Positions 10,907 through 19,388 of a stretch of 64,000 nucleotides of DNA are shown here, in pieces. Position numbers and translations under genes: made by a program. The DNA lies in the NCBI GenBank assembly GCA_963697205.1, contig CAVONB010000015.1:248001-312000 (forward strand), read 5' to 3'. This DNA comes from CAVONB01 sp963697205 (lineage in GTDB: Bacteria > Pseudomonadota > Alphaproteobacteria > Rhizobiales > Hyphomicrobiaceae). The notes below the pieces were generated by a model. The model saw only the letters and a program-made list of their open reading frames with translations, was not told where the DNA came from and did not search any database. Numbering within the stretch: the first letter of the stretch is position 1; every line of letters begins with the position of its first letter.

Positions 10907-12772
10907 CTATTTGCGCATCGCGTCCACCTTGGCCGCGGCCGTCGCATCCCAGCTCCAGACCTGCTGGAAGGCTGTGGACCGCGATGGCAGCTTGGCCGGC
11001 CGCTTGTAGCGGTCCCAGTAAGCGACGCGGTCGTAGGGCGTGAACCACTGCGGCACGAGATGATGGCCCCACAGCAGGACACGATCGAGCGCGCGAGTTG
11101 CCGCGGCCAGCTCGTCGCGATCCTTGGCGAAGATGATCTTGTCTATCAGCTTGTCGACGACGGGGCTCTTGAGGCCGATGAGATTGCGTGAGCCCTGGAC
11201 GCCGGCCGAGGACGAACCGAAGAAGTCGCGCTGCTCATTGCCGGGTGACGCCGATTGCGGAAAGGAGCCGACGACGATGTCGAAATCGAAAGCGTCGATG
11301 CGGCGCTGATACTGCGCGCTGTCCACGGTGCGCAGGCTCGCTTGAATGCCGAGCCGCTTGAGCTCGTTGACGTAGGGCTGCACGACGCGCTCGAACTGCG
11401 GGCTGACCAGCAGGAACTCGACGGCGAGCGGCTGGCCCGTCGTGGTGTTGGTGAGCACGCCATTCTTGGGCGCATAGCCGGCTTCACCCAGAAGCTTTGC
11501 GGCCTGGCGCATGTTCTTGCGGAAGGCGTCGGGCGTGTCGTTCGACGGGATCGTGTAGGGGGTGGTGAAGAGTTCGGGTGGCAGCCCGGCCTTCAGCTCC
11601 GGCGGCAGCTCGTTCAGGATCTCCAGTTCACGACCCTGCGGCAGACCGGACGACGCGAGGTCCTTCTCGCCGAAATAGTTCTTCACGCGGGCGTACTGGC
11701 CGAAGAACAGGTTCTTGTTGGCGAACTCGAAATCGTAGGCGAGTAGAAACGCCTGACGGACGCGGCGGTCCTGGAACTGCGGGCGGCGCTCGTTCATGAC
11801 GAAGGCCTGCATCTGCGAGGCGCCCTGCAGCGGTAACATGTCCTTCTTGACGATGCCGTTCTTGACGGCGTCGAAACCAAAGGCGGTCGCCCACTGTTTG
11901 GAGCTTGTCTCGCGCCAGAAGTCGAGCGAGCCGGACTTGAAGGCTTCGAATGCGGGGGTTGGGTCGCGGAAGTATTCAAAGCGCAGCGTGTCGAAATTCC
12001 ACTGGCCGCGGCGCACGGGCAGATCGTTGGCCCAGGCGGTCTTGACGCGCTCGTACTCGATGAAGCGACCGGTCTCATAGTTCTTGATGCGATACGGGCC
12101 GGAGCCGAGCGGCGGCTCGAGCGTCGTCTTGCCCAAGTCCCGCGGTTCGCCATTCGCGTCCTTGGCGGTCCAGAAGTGCATGGGGAGCACGGTCAGCTGG
12201 CCGAGGATCTGCGGCAGCTCCCGGTTGCCCTTGACGTCGAAGGTGAAGGTGACCTCGCGGTCGCCGGTCTTCTCCGCCTTGACGACGTTCTTGTAGTACT
12301 GCGCTTGGAACGGATCGTGCTTCTTCAACTCGTTGAGCGAGAAGATCACATCATCCGGCGTGATCGGCTTGCCGTCGTGGAAGCGCGCAGCTTCACGCAG
12401 CCCGAACGTGACCGAGCCGTAGTCGGCGGGGTAGCTCACCCATTCGCAGACCAGGCAGTATTCGGCCGACGCCTCGTCGGGGCTGGTCGCCATCAGGGAT
12501 TCGTAGACGAGGCCGAGGCCGGTCGCCTTGTTGCCCTTGATGTTGAAGGGATTGAGCGTGTCGAAGGTGCCGATCGCGGCCTGGCGTACCGTGCCGCCCT
12601 TGGGTGCGTCTGGGTCGACCCAGTCGAAATGCTTGAAGTCGGCGGCGTACTTCGGCGTGCCGACCAGCGAGAGCGCGTGGTGGCGCTTGGCGTTGTCGGC
12701 GGCGGCCGGGGCGACCGCCAGCAACGCGGCAAGGCCGAAGGCGGCGGGGGCGAGGGTGCGCGAGTTGAGCAT
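10907..12772 (-). CDS. Extracellular solute-binding protein family 5, YejA-like
   Basis: The 621-residue periplasmic protein binds oligopeptides for the Yej-type ABC importer. A Sec signal peptide begins MLNSRTLAPAAFGLAALLAV and ends near APAAADN. The mature protein has HFDWVDPDAPKGG, LEPPLGSGPYRI, RVRQAFLLAYDFEFANKNLF and RRIDAFDFDIVVGSFP, all typical of the YejA branch. I chose the ATG at 12772 because it opens the signal peptide; 22 extra in-frame upstream residues look non-coding. It is the first gene of the operon and, unlike the four genes after it, has no frame break. Confidence 0.9.
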   Translation of the reverse strand: MLNSRTLAPAAFGLAALLAVAPAAADNAKRHHALSLVGTPKYAADFKHFDWVDPDAPKGGTVRQAAIGTFDTLNPFNIKGNKATGLGLVYESLMATSPDEASAEYCLVCEWVSYPADYGSVTFGLREAARFHDGKPITPDDVIFSLNELKKHDPFQAQYYKNVVKAEKTGDREVTFTFDVKGNRELPQILGQLTVLPMHFWTAKDANGEPRDLGKTTLEPPLGSGPYRIKNYETGRFIEYERVKTAWANDLPVRRGQWNFDTLRFEYFRDPTPAFEAFKSGSLDFWRETSSKQWATAFGFDAVKNGIVKKDMLPLQGASQMQAFVMNERRPQFQDRRVRQAFLLAYDFEFANKNLFFGQYARVKNYFGEKDLASSGLPQGRELEILNELPPELKAGLPPELFTTPYTIPSNDTPDAFRKNMRQAAKLLGEAGYAPKNGVLTNTTTGQPLAVEFLLVSPQFERVVQPYVNELKRLGIQASLRTVDSAQYQRRIDAFDFDIVVGSFPQSASPGNEQRDFFGSSSAGVQGSRNLIGLKSPVVDKLIDKIIFAKDRDELAAATRALDRVLLWGHHLVPQWFTPYDRVAYWDRYKRPAKLPSRSTAFQQVWSWDATAAAKVDAMRK

Positions 12773-12903
12773 CGGCGCGTCGGTCCTTCTGACTGCGGCG
12801 GCTGATGTAGCCGGTGGGCTCAGCCTGTCCCGGGGCACTTTAGTCGAGCGGGCGGGCCTGCGGCACAGCCTTGCGGAGATTTAATGTGGGGCGAGCATAA
12901 GAA

Positions 12904-12933
12904 AGAACCCCGCCAATATCTTGGCGGGGTTCT
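12904..12933 (-). terminator. Rho-independent terminator after cytochrome c gene
   Basis: AGAACCCCGCCAA pairs perfectly with TTGGCGGGGTTCT around a 4-base loop. Read on the minus strand it is followed by a T-rich run (TTCTTATG). It sits 37 bases beyond the stop of the minus-strand cytochrome gene and separates it from the yej operon. Confidence 0.85.
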
Positions 12934-12969
12934 GGCAAGCGGCATCGGGACGGGATGGACGTCACCGGA

Positions 12970-13521
12970 TTATTGGATCGGGGCCGGACTGTCGGCGGAC
13001 TTGCGCAGATAGGCCAGTAGATCGGCGAGCTCGGCGGTGTCGCGAATGCCGGCGAACGCCATCTTGGTGCCAGGGACGGTGCCCTTCGGGTCGTGCAGGA
13101 ACTTCGCCAGCTCCGCGAATGTCCAGGGCCCGTGCTTTTTCATCGGCTCGGAATAGGCGAAGCCGCCGACGGCGCCGGCCGCACGGCCGGGGACGCCATA
13201 GAGATTCGGGCCAACGCGGTTGGCGCCACCCTTGTCGATGGTGTGGCAGGCCGCGCACTTCTTGAACGTCGCCTGGCCGTTGTCGGCGGAGGCCTTCTCG
13301 ACCATGGCGACAACCTTGGCGGCGTCGAATGCAGCGGCGGCAGGGGCTGCCGCGCCGCCCGCAGCCTCGCCACCCTTGGGCGCGGGCAGAGTGTAGCCGG
13401 CCTTGGCGTGGCTATCGCCGTGCCCACCCTTGCTGATCTCCACAATGGTCTTTGCGCCGAAGATCAGTAGCAGCGCGGAAAGTGCCGCGCCTGCGATCTT
13501 GTTGAATTCAAAGCTGTCCAT
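12970..13521 (-). CDS. Membrane-anchored c-type cytochrome (CycM-like)
   Basis: The 183-residue protein has an uncleaved N-terminal membrane anchor (about residues 9-26), an Ala/Pro-rich linker, and one class I cytochrome c domain with CAACH as the haem attachment site. The distal Met is probably in the PGTKMAFAG segment. This arrangement matches CycM/cytochrome c552, a periplasm-facing electron donor to terminal oxidases in alphaproteobacteria. It could feed the aa3 oxidase or the cbb3 oxidase encoded 9 kb away. It is divergent from kdsB and has its own terminator. Confidence 0.9.
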   Translation of the reverse strand: MDSFEFNKIAGAALSALLLIFGAKTIVEISKGGHGDSHAKAGYTLPAPKGGEAAGGAAAPAAAAFDAAKVVAMVEKASADNGQATFKKCAACHTIDKGGANRVGPNLYGVPGRAAGAVGGFAYSEPMKKHGPWTFAELAKFLHDPKGTVPGTKMAFAGIRDTAELADLLAYLRKSADSPAPIQ

Positions 13522-13732
13522 GCTTGCCCCATCCCGTGTCGTGCGCGCGGACCCACGGGTCCGGCGTCACACATCCACCTCCGGCGCTTCACTTGAAGCC
13601 CGGCCGCATCGCCAATCCGGGCCGACTATAGAAATTCCGCTCCGGCTTGCAACGGGCGGTGACACTGTTCTAAGGGCTTCCGGCGAGGCGAATTGTCACC
13701 GTTCATACCACGGCGAGGAGGCCGGCCATCTC

Positions 13733-14488
13733 ATGTCGAGCACGCTGACCGTGATCCCGGCACGCATGCAGGCGACGCGTCTGCCCGGCAAGCCGCTGGC
13801 GGATATCGCGGGGCTGCCGATGATCGTCCATGTCTGGCGGCGGGCTATGGAGGCCGAGGTTGGGCGGGTTGTGGTGGCCACCGACAGCGAGGAGATCCGG
13901 GCCGCGATCCGTTCGGTCGGCGGGGAGAGCGTGATGACGCGGGCCGATCACATCTCGGGGTCGGACCGGGTCTACGAAGCTGTCAGCAAGATCGATCCGG
14001 ACGGAGATTTCGAGGCGGTCGTCAACCTGCAGGGCGACCTGCCGACGCTGGAGCCGAGGCTCGTCCATGCGGTGCTGGGCCCGTTGGTGGACAGGGCGGT
14101 GCACATCGCGACCTTGGCTGCGGAGATCACGGTGGAGGAGGAGAAGACGGCGGCGAGCGTGGTGAAGGTCGTGGGCACGCCGGTTGGCAAGGTGCGCGTG
14201 GGCGAGCCACCCAACCTATTGCGGGCGCTCTATTTTACGCGGGCGACGGCGCCGTCGGGCGAGGGGCCTCTCTACCATCACATCGGGATCTACGCCTATC
14301 GGCGCTCGGCGCTGGAGCGGTTCGTGGCGCTGCGGCCATCGCCGCTGGAGGTGCGCGAGAAGCTCGAGCAGCTCAGGGCGCTGGAGGACGGCATGCGCAT
14401 CGATGTGGCGATCGTTGACACGGTTCCGCTGGGTGTCGATACTCCGGCCGATCTTGAGCGGGCGCGGCAGGTGCTGGCGTCGGCCTGA
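13733..14488 (+). CDS. kdsB: 3-deoxy-manno-octulosonate cytidylyltransferase (CMP-KDO synthetase)
   Basis: The enzyme activates KDO with CTP for lipopolysaccharide core assembly in the cytoplasm. The 251-residue protein has the N-terminal nucleotide-binding stretch PARMQATRLPGKPL, a VATDSEEI strand, and the NLQGDLP and HHIGIYAYR segments that mark KdsB. I start at ATG 13733, where family homology begins; GAGGAG lies 14 bases upstream. A much longer upstream open frame crosses the divergent promoter region and is not real. pheA follows after 90 bases. Confidence 0.95.
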   Translation: MSSTLTVIPARMQATRLPGKPLADIAGLPMIVHVWRRAMEAEVGRVVVATDSEEIRAAIRSVGGESVMTRADHISGSDRVYEAVSKIDPDGDFEAVVNLQGDLPTLEPRLVHAVLGPLVDRAVHIATLAAEITVEEEKTAASVVKVVGTPVGKVRVGEPPNLLRALYFTRATAPSGEGPLYHHIGIYAYRRSALERFVALRPSPLEVREKLEQLRALEDGMRIDVAIVDTVPLGVDTPADLERARQVLASA

Positions 14489-14578
14489 GACCCGCATCTC
14501 CCTCATTCCAGACGTGTCCGGCGGTCCGCAGCGCGTGACGCAACCGACGCTCCGGTCGCAACGAGGCTCGCTTCCGCC

Positions 14579-15523
14579 ATGCCGCACGGCACCTCCCACT
14601 CCAAGGCTTCGCGCACTTCCAAATCCGGCGGCCGCGCGAAGCCGGCAGGCGCTGTGCAGCGCATCTCCTATCAAGGCGAGCCCGGCGCCAATTCGCACCT
14701 GGCCTGCAAGGAGGTGTTTCCGGAGGGTGAGCCCGTCGCCTGCCCGACGTTCGAGGACTCGCTGGCAGCGGTGAAAAGCGGCGACTGCGCCTACGCGATG
14801 ATCCCGATCGAGAACTCGGTTGCCGGCCGCGTCGCCGACATCCATCACCTGCTGCCGGATGCGGGACTTTATATCACGGGCGAGCATTTCCTTCGCGTCC
14901 GGCACCAGCTGCTGGCGCTGCCGGGCGCGACGCTCGACACCGTGAAGCGGGCCCTGTCGCACACCCAGGCGTTGGGCCAGTGCCGTAACACTCTGAAATC
15001 TCTCGGAATTGTTCCGGTGCCAGAGGCCGATACGGCCGGCTCGGCGCGGATCGTGTCGGAGAGCGGGGACGTGACGATCGCAGCCATCGCGTCTTCGCTG
15101 GCGGCGGAGACCTATGGGCTCCAGATCCTCAAGAGCGACATTGAAGACGAGGCGCACAATACGACGCGGTTCGTGATCCTGGCGGCCGATCCCGACGATG
15201 CGGAGCCTGACAACGGCCCGGTCATGACCACCTTCATCTTCCGCGTGCGCAACGTGCCGGCGGCGCTCTACAAGGCGCTCGGCGGGTTTGCCACCAACGG
15301 CGTCAACATGACGAAGCTGGAGAGCTATCAGCTCGGCGGCGCCTTCACGGCGACGATGTTCTTCGCCGACATCGAGGGGCATCCCCGCGACGAGCTCGTG
15401 CGGCTGGCATTCGAGGAATTGTCTTTTTTCTCCAGCGAGTTGAATATCCTGGGGACCTATCCCGCGAGTGGCTTCCGGATCGAAGCCAAGGCGGCGGCCG
15501 AGCGGGCGCGCCGCGGAGGGTAG
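14579..15523 (+). CDS. pheA: Prephenate dehydratase
   Basis: This enzyme converts prephenate to phenylpyruvate in phenylalanine synthesis. The 314-residue protein has a short basic, low-complexity N-terminal extension (about 28 residues), the dehydratase domain beginning ISYQGEPGANSH with IPIENSVAGRV, and a C-terminal ACT domain (about 220-300) with GVNMTKLESYQ, which is the phenylalanine-binding region for feedback inhibition. It is a stand-alone dehydratase without a chorismate mutase domain, as usual in alphaproteobacteria. It lies directly after kdsB. Confidence 0.95.
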   Translation: MPHGTSHSKASRTSKSGGRAKPAGAVQRISYQGEPGANSHLACKEVFPEGEPVACPTFEDSLAAVKSGDCAYAMIPIENSVAGRVADIHHLLPDAGLYITGEHFLRVRHQLLALPGATLDTVKRALSHTQALGQCRNTLKSLGIVPVPEADTAGSARIVSESGDVTIAAIASSLAAETYGLQILKSDIEDEAHNTTRFVILAADPDDAEPDNGPVMTTFIFRVRNVPAALYKALGGFATNGVNMTKLESYQLGGAFTATMFFADIEGHPRDELVRLAFEELSFFSSELNILGTYPASGFRIEAKAAAERARRGG

Positions 15524-15622
15524 GGCCATGGGGATGCGTCGAGCTTCCTCGGCCAGCCCGGGGCCCGGTGGCATTTGTGTCCGGAAAATGGTGGGTGTTC
15601 CCATTTTCGAGCGGAGGGTGAC

Positions 15623-16303
15623 ATGTCGGGATTGAAGAGGGTCGACCTTGAGTTGCCTGCGTCGACGGAGGCTTTGGCCAAGCTCGAGATCGGCTCGGTT
15701 GCCTACCTGACGGGCCGCGTGTTCACCGCGCGCGAAGGCGTATACAAGCGGGCCGTCCAGGACGGCTTTGCCCTGCCGGCCGCGCGCGCGGACGTGACCC
15801 AAGTGCTCGGGTCGGCCAACTTCCACTGCTCGCCGGCGGCGTCGATCGAGCCCGATGGGCGGATGACGGTGGGGGCGGTGACGGCGACGGCGTCGTTCCG
15901 CTTCGCGCGCTGGCTCGACGGATGGTTCGCCATGACGGGCTGCAACATCATCATCGGCAAGGGCGGCATGACGAGCGAGATCTACAAGAGCTCGTTCGTG
16001 CCCAACAACGCCATCTACCTGACGACGGTCGGTTACGGCACCGGCGCGCTGCTCGGGCGCGGCATCAAGAAGGTGGTTGCGGCGCACTGGGTCCAGGAGG
16101 TCGGGCTCGCGCAGGCGATCTGGGTGCTGGACGTGGAGCGCTTCGGGCCGTTTCTGGTGGAGAGCGATCTTCAGGGCAACTCCTTGTTCGAGCGCGAGAA
16201 TGCCAAGATCGCGGCGGGCGTTGGGCAACTCTACGAGGGCACACGACCGGCGACCTTGAAGCGCTACGGCGAGACCGACGACAAGACGGATGAGTTGATC
16301 TAG
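15623..16303 (+). CDS. Fumarate hydratase class I / tartrate dehydratase beta-subunit-like protein
   Basis: The 226-residue protein matches the C-terminal (beta) half of iron-sulfur-dependent hydro-lyases. These dehydrate or hydrate C4 dicarboxylates such as fumarate or L-tartrate. Typical segments are an early AYLTGRVFTAREGVYKR, MTGCNIIIGKGGM, and a late LWVLDVERFG-type strand (here IWVLDVERFGPFLVE). The start ATG at 15623 follows GGAGGGTGAC. No alpha subunit, which would carry the Fe-S cluster Cys residues, is adjacent, so its partner must be elsewhere or the protein works alone. Confidence 0.75.
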   Translation: MSGLKRVDLELPASTEALAKLEIGSVAYLTGRVFTAREGVYKRAVQDGFALPAARADVTQVLGSANFHCSPAASIEPDGRMTVGAVTATASFRFARWLDGWFAMTGCNIIIGKGGMTSEIYKSSFVPNNAIYLTTVGYGTGALLGRGIKKVVAAHWVQEVGLAQAIWVLDVERFGPFLVESDLQGNSLFERENAKIAAGVGQLYEGTRPATLKRYGETDDKTDELI

Positions 16304-16616
16304 GGACGAGGGGGGCGCCAACCTGTCACCTCGGCGCGCGATCCCTGTTGCACCTGCGTTCTGCGGCCTCTATAAGACCGACTGAGCCGCCCGGCGGGGC
16401 ATGCCGTGGCGGCTCAATTGCGTTTGCAAAACAAGCGCTCGAGACCACGCTTTTTCCGGCATCTGCAACTCGGCGCCGCCGGCGTCCGGGTCTTGTCAGG
16501 TTCCGGGGCCGAGACACCCACCTTCGGGCCGCTCATAGCGGCACGGAGCCCGTCTCCGGCAAAGGGTGGCCGCAGGTCGCGGCTGGTCGCTTCGAGCGGG
16601 AAAAGGAGCACGCCAA
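16304..16616. other. Leader/promoter region of rpmI-rplT
   Basis: These 313 bases hold no convincing gene. They must contain the promoter of rpmI-rplT, and in many bacteria this leader is where L20 represses its own operon. I see GC-rich inverted segments but cannot define an L20-binding structure by eye. Confidence 0.45.
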
Positions 16617-16817
16617 ATGCCCAAGTTGAAGACCAAGAGCGGCGCGAAAAAGCGCTTCAAGATGACGGGCACCGGCAAGGTCAAAGCCGCCGCCCAGGGC
16701 AAGCGTCACGGCATGATCAAGCGGCACGCGAAGTTCATTCGCGATGCGCGCGGCACCATGGTGCTGAACGACAGCGACGCCAAGATCGTCAAGAAGTACA
16801 TGCCGTACGCGCGCTAG
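16617..16817 (+). CDS. rpmI: 50S ribosomal protein L35
   Basis: The 66-residue basic protein MPKLKTKSGAKKRFKMTGTG is a textbook L35. The start at 16617 follows AAAAGGAG with good spacing. It is a component of the large ribosomal subunit, co-transcribed with rplT 146 bases downstream. infC is not adjacent here. Confidence 0.97.
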   Translation: MPKLKTKSGAKKRFKMTGTGKVKAAAQGKRHGMIKRHAKFIRDARGTMVLNDSDAKIVKKYMPYAR

Positions 16818-16963
16818 CGCGACGTCCGGCATGGAGATCACCATCGGCCTCGCGAGGAGGCCGCAGCGGTCATCCGAGACGATCCTCAGTCCATCGCCGC
16901 CGCATCATTTCATTGGGCAGCGGCACACCTGTCATCATCATTGAAGTTAAGCGGAGCAAACTC

Positions 16964-17338
16964 ATGGCTCGCGTCAAGCGTGGCGTTACCGCCCATGCCA
17001 AGCACAAGAAAGTCCTGAACGCCGCCAAGGGCTACCAGGGCCGTCGCAAGAACACCATTCGCGTCGCCAAGCAGGCGGTCGAGAAGGCGCTGCAGTACGG
17101 CTTCCGCGATCGCAAGCGCAAGAAGCGCACGTTCCGGGCGCTGTGGATCCAGCGCATCAACGCGGCTGCGCGCGAGAACGGCATGACGTACGGCCGATTT
17201 ATCGAGGGCCTCACGAAAGCCGGCGTCGCGGTCGATCGCAAGGTGCTGGCCGATCTGGCCGTCAAGGACGCGGATGCGTTCAAGGCGCTGGTCGCGCAGG
17301 CGTCGCAGGCCGTGAAAGCTTCGCAGCCGGCGGCCTGA
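16964..17338 (+). CDS. rplT: 50S ribosomal protein L20
   Basis: The 124-residue basic protein begins MARVKRGVTAHAKHKKVL and contains GRRKNTIRVAKQAVEKAL, both diagnostic of L20. It binds 23S rRNA early in 50S assembly and in some bacteria represses rpmI-rplT translation. The C-terminal tail is Ala/Gln-rich. pheS follows after about 190 bases containing palindromic repeat sequence. Confidence 0.97.
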   Translation: MARVKRGVTAHAKHKKVLNAAKGYQGRRKNTIRVAKQAVEKALQYGFRDRKRKKRTFRALWIQRINAAARENGMTYGRFIEGLTKAGVAVDRKVLADLAVKDADAFKALVAQASQAVKASQPAA

Positions 17339-17356
17339 CACAGCGAACGTTCGATG

Positions 17357-17480
17357 CCCCCTCTCCCCTTCTGGTCAAGCGGGCGGAGAGGGTCGCGGTG
17401 AGGGGCGCGGAGCCGACAGGCCTCGCCCCGTTCCTTCCCCTCACCCGGCGCTGCGCGCCGGCCTTTCCGCGATCGGAGAG
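17357..17480. repeat. Intergenic palindromic repeat (CCCTCTCC / GGTGAGGGG type)
   Basis: The stretch between rplT and pheS contains nested inverted repeats: CCTCTCC with GGAGAGG, and GGTGAGGGG with CCCCTCACC, plus GGCGCTGCGCGCC. Dispersed elements of this composition are familiar from Rhizobiales intergenic regions. A shorter similar patch (CCCCTCACC...GGTGGGGA) lies near 18705-18730 after pheS. Confidence 0.55.
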
Positions 17481-17527
17481 GCTTTCATCACGTCGCGCAT
17501 GGTCCAGATTGGCGCGGAGACGTGCTC

Positions 17528-18598
17528 ATGAGCAGCGACCTTTCCACGCTCGAGGCCGAGCTTCTGTCCGACATCTCAGGCGCGGGCGATCTTGCCCAGC
17601 TGGAGCACGTCCGCGTGGCCGCGCTCGGCAAGAAGGGCCGCGTGTCGGAGCTCATGGCGAGCCTCGGCAAGATGCCGCCAGAGGCGCGCAAGGCGTTCGG
17701 GCAATCCGTCAACGCGCTGAAGGGCAAGGTGACGGACGCGCTTGAGGCGCGAAAGACGGCGCTGGAAGCGTCGGCGCTGGAGTCGCGGCTCGCTACCGAG
17801 CGGGCCGACATCACGCTGCCGGTCCGGCTGGGTGCACAGCTTGAGGGGCGCATCCATCCCGTTTCCCAGGTGTTCGACGAGGTGGCCGAGATCTTCGCCG
17901 ACATGGGCTTTGCCGTGGCGGAAGGGCCGGACATCGAAAGCGACGACCTCAACTTCACGAAACTCAACATTCCGCCGGAGCACCCCGCGCGCCAGGAGCA
18001 CGATACCTTCTACATGAAGGCATCGGCAGCGGACGGGCATCGCCTCGTTTTGAGGACGCACACCAGCCCGGTGCAGGTGCGCACGATGATGTCGCAGAAG
18101 CCGCCGATCCGCGTGATCGCACCGGGACGGGTCTATCGCTGCGACAGCGACCAGACGCACACGCCGATGTTCCATCAGGTCGAGGGTCTCGTGATCGACG
18201 AGGCGACGCACATGGGGCATCTGAAGTGGACGCTGGAAGAGTTCTGCAAGGCGTTCTTCGAGGTGGACGAGGTGAAGATGCGGTTTCGCGCATCACACTT
18301 CCCGTTCACGGAGCCGTCGGCGGAAGTGGACGTGGGGGCCGAGGCGATCGGCAAGCCCGGGCAGTGGCTGGAGATCCTGGGCTGCGGCATGGTGCATCCC
18401 AACGTGATCCGCAATTGCGGGCTCGATCCGGAGAAGTATCAGGGCTTCGCATTCGGCATGGGGCTCGATCGCATCACGATGCTGAAGTACGGCATTCCCG
18501 ACCTGCGCGCCTTCTTCGCGGCCGACCTCAGGTGGCTCAAGCATTTCGGTTTCCTGCCGTTCGACGTGCCGACGCTGGCCGGCGGCACGGGGGCGTGA
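17528..18598 (+). CDS. pheS: Phenylalanine-tRNA ligase alpha subunit
   Basis: The 356-residue class II synthetase subunit charges tRNA-Phe as an alpha2-beta2 enzyme with PheT. It has an N-terminal coiled-coil region (about 1-85) that contacts tRNA, then the catalytic core with FHQVEGLVID (motif 2) and FAFGMGLDRITMLKYGI (motif 3). The ATG at 17528 is preferred over a GTG six bases upstream. Unusually, a membrane protein gene lies between it and pheT. Confidence 0.96.
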   Translation: MSSDLSTLEAELLSDISGAGDLAQLEHVRVAALGKKGRVSELMASLGKMPPEARKAFGQSVNALKGKVTDALEARKTALEASALESRLATERADITLPVRLGAQLEGRIHPVSQVFDEVAEIFADMGFAVAEGPDIESDDLNFTKLNIPPEHPARQEHDTFYMKASAADGHRLVLRTHTSPVQVRTMMSQKPPIRVIAPGRVYRCDSDQTHTPMFHQVEGLVIDEATHMGHLKWTLEEFCKAFFEVDEVKMRFRASHFPFTEPSAEVDVGAEAIGKPGQWLEILGCGMVHPNVIRNCGLDPEKYQGFAFGMGLDRITMLKYGIPDLRAFFAADLRWLKHFGFLPFDVPTLAGGTGA

Positions 18599-18785
18599 GG
18601 TTCGACGGCGGCGGCGAGGCGGGGCCGATCGCCCGGTGGCAATGGCGGGGGCGGCAGGGTCGTATGATGAGGACATCGGACAGCGACCGGGATCATCCTT
18701 ACCCCCATCCCCTCACCGCAAAGAGGTGGGGAGCCGGGCGGGCGGGCTCGGCTGGACGCGTCGAGGTCAGGCAGAGTAAGGCGCC

Positions 18786-19388
18786 ATGAGCCTGGCCGTG
18801 CTCGTCGCGATGCTGCTGTCGGCGGCGATGGCGATCGTCGCCTTCATCACGTGGTTTTACCACGACCAGAAGCACCGCGATCTTGAGAGCTGGGTCCAAT
18901 TCGGCTTCTCGCGCGACACCCTGCGGCATGCGCTGCTCTATTACCGGTTCATGGGCATCTCGATGCTCGTGTTCTACATCCTGTTCGTGGTCAATTGCCT
19001 GATGCTGCAGGGCGAGGGGCACCAGCTGTTCGTGTCGGCGCGGCGTGGCACCGAGCTGGTTTCGGGCGGGCCGATCGGGGTGTCGTTTTTCGCGCTCGAC
19101 CTCGTCCTGCGCGGCGGCTTTTTCGACATCATGGAGCACTTCGAGCTCGCCATCACGCAGTTCCACATGAACCGCGGGCTGCGCTGGTTCGTGTGGTACT
19201 GCTTCATCTTCCGCATCTATTACGGCTTGACGCTGCTGCGCATCGTCGTCTCCTTCGTCTGGATCTGGACCAAGATCTCGGCGGTCCGCCGATCGCAACA
19301 CGGCGGGGCGGACGGCGAGGACGGCGTCGGCGCGCTTACTGGTCAATCCGGCATCGGGGCATCCGACAAGGGAAGGCAAGGCCCATGA
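18786..19388 (+). CDS. Hypothetical integral membrane protein between pheS and pheT
   Basis: I do not recognise this 200-residue protein. It has an N-terminal membrane helix (about residues 2-24), a second around 58-76, a third around 98-118, and an aromatic-rich fourth (FVWYCFIFRIYYGLTLL, about 140-165), followed by a polar tail. The stop codon overlaps the pheT start (ATGA), so the two are translationally coupled. It is probably expressed with pheS-pheT, but nothing in it suggests a role in tRNA charging. Confidence 0.72.
   Translation: MSLAVLVAMLLSAAMAIVAFITWFYHDQKHRDLESWVQFGFSRDTLRHALLYYRFMGISMLVFYILFVVNCLMLQGEGHQLFVSARRGTELVSGGPIGVSFFALDLVLRGGFFDIMEHFELAITQFHMNRGLRWFVWYCFIFRIYYGLTLLRIVVSFVWIWTKISAVRRSQHGGADGEDGVGALTGQSGIGASDKGRQGP

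Noticed and set aside
13403..13732. An in-frame N-terminal extension of kdsB
   Set aside because: It would overlap the divergent cytochrome c gene, and KdsB homology begins at 13733.
14216..16321. A 701-codon open frame on the minus strand opposite kdsB, pheA and the hydro-lyase gene
   Set aside because: It is Arg/His-rich low-complexity translation typical of GC-rich antisense frames, and the plus strand has three well-conserved genes across the same span.
18995..19384. An in-frame N-terminal extension of pheT
   Set aside because: It overlaps the membrane-protein gene in another frame, and PheT begins at MKFTLSWLK.
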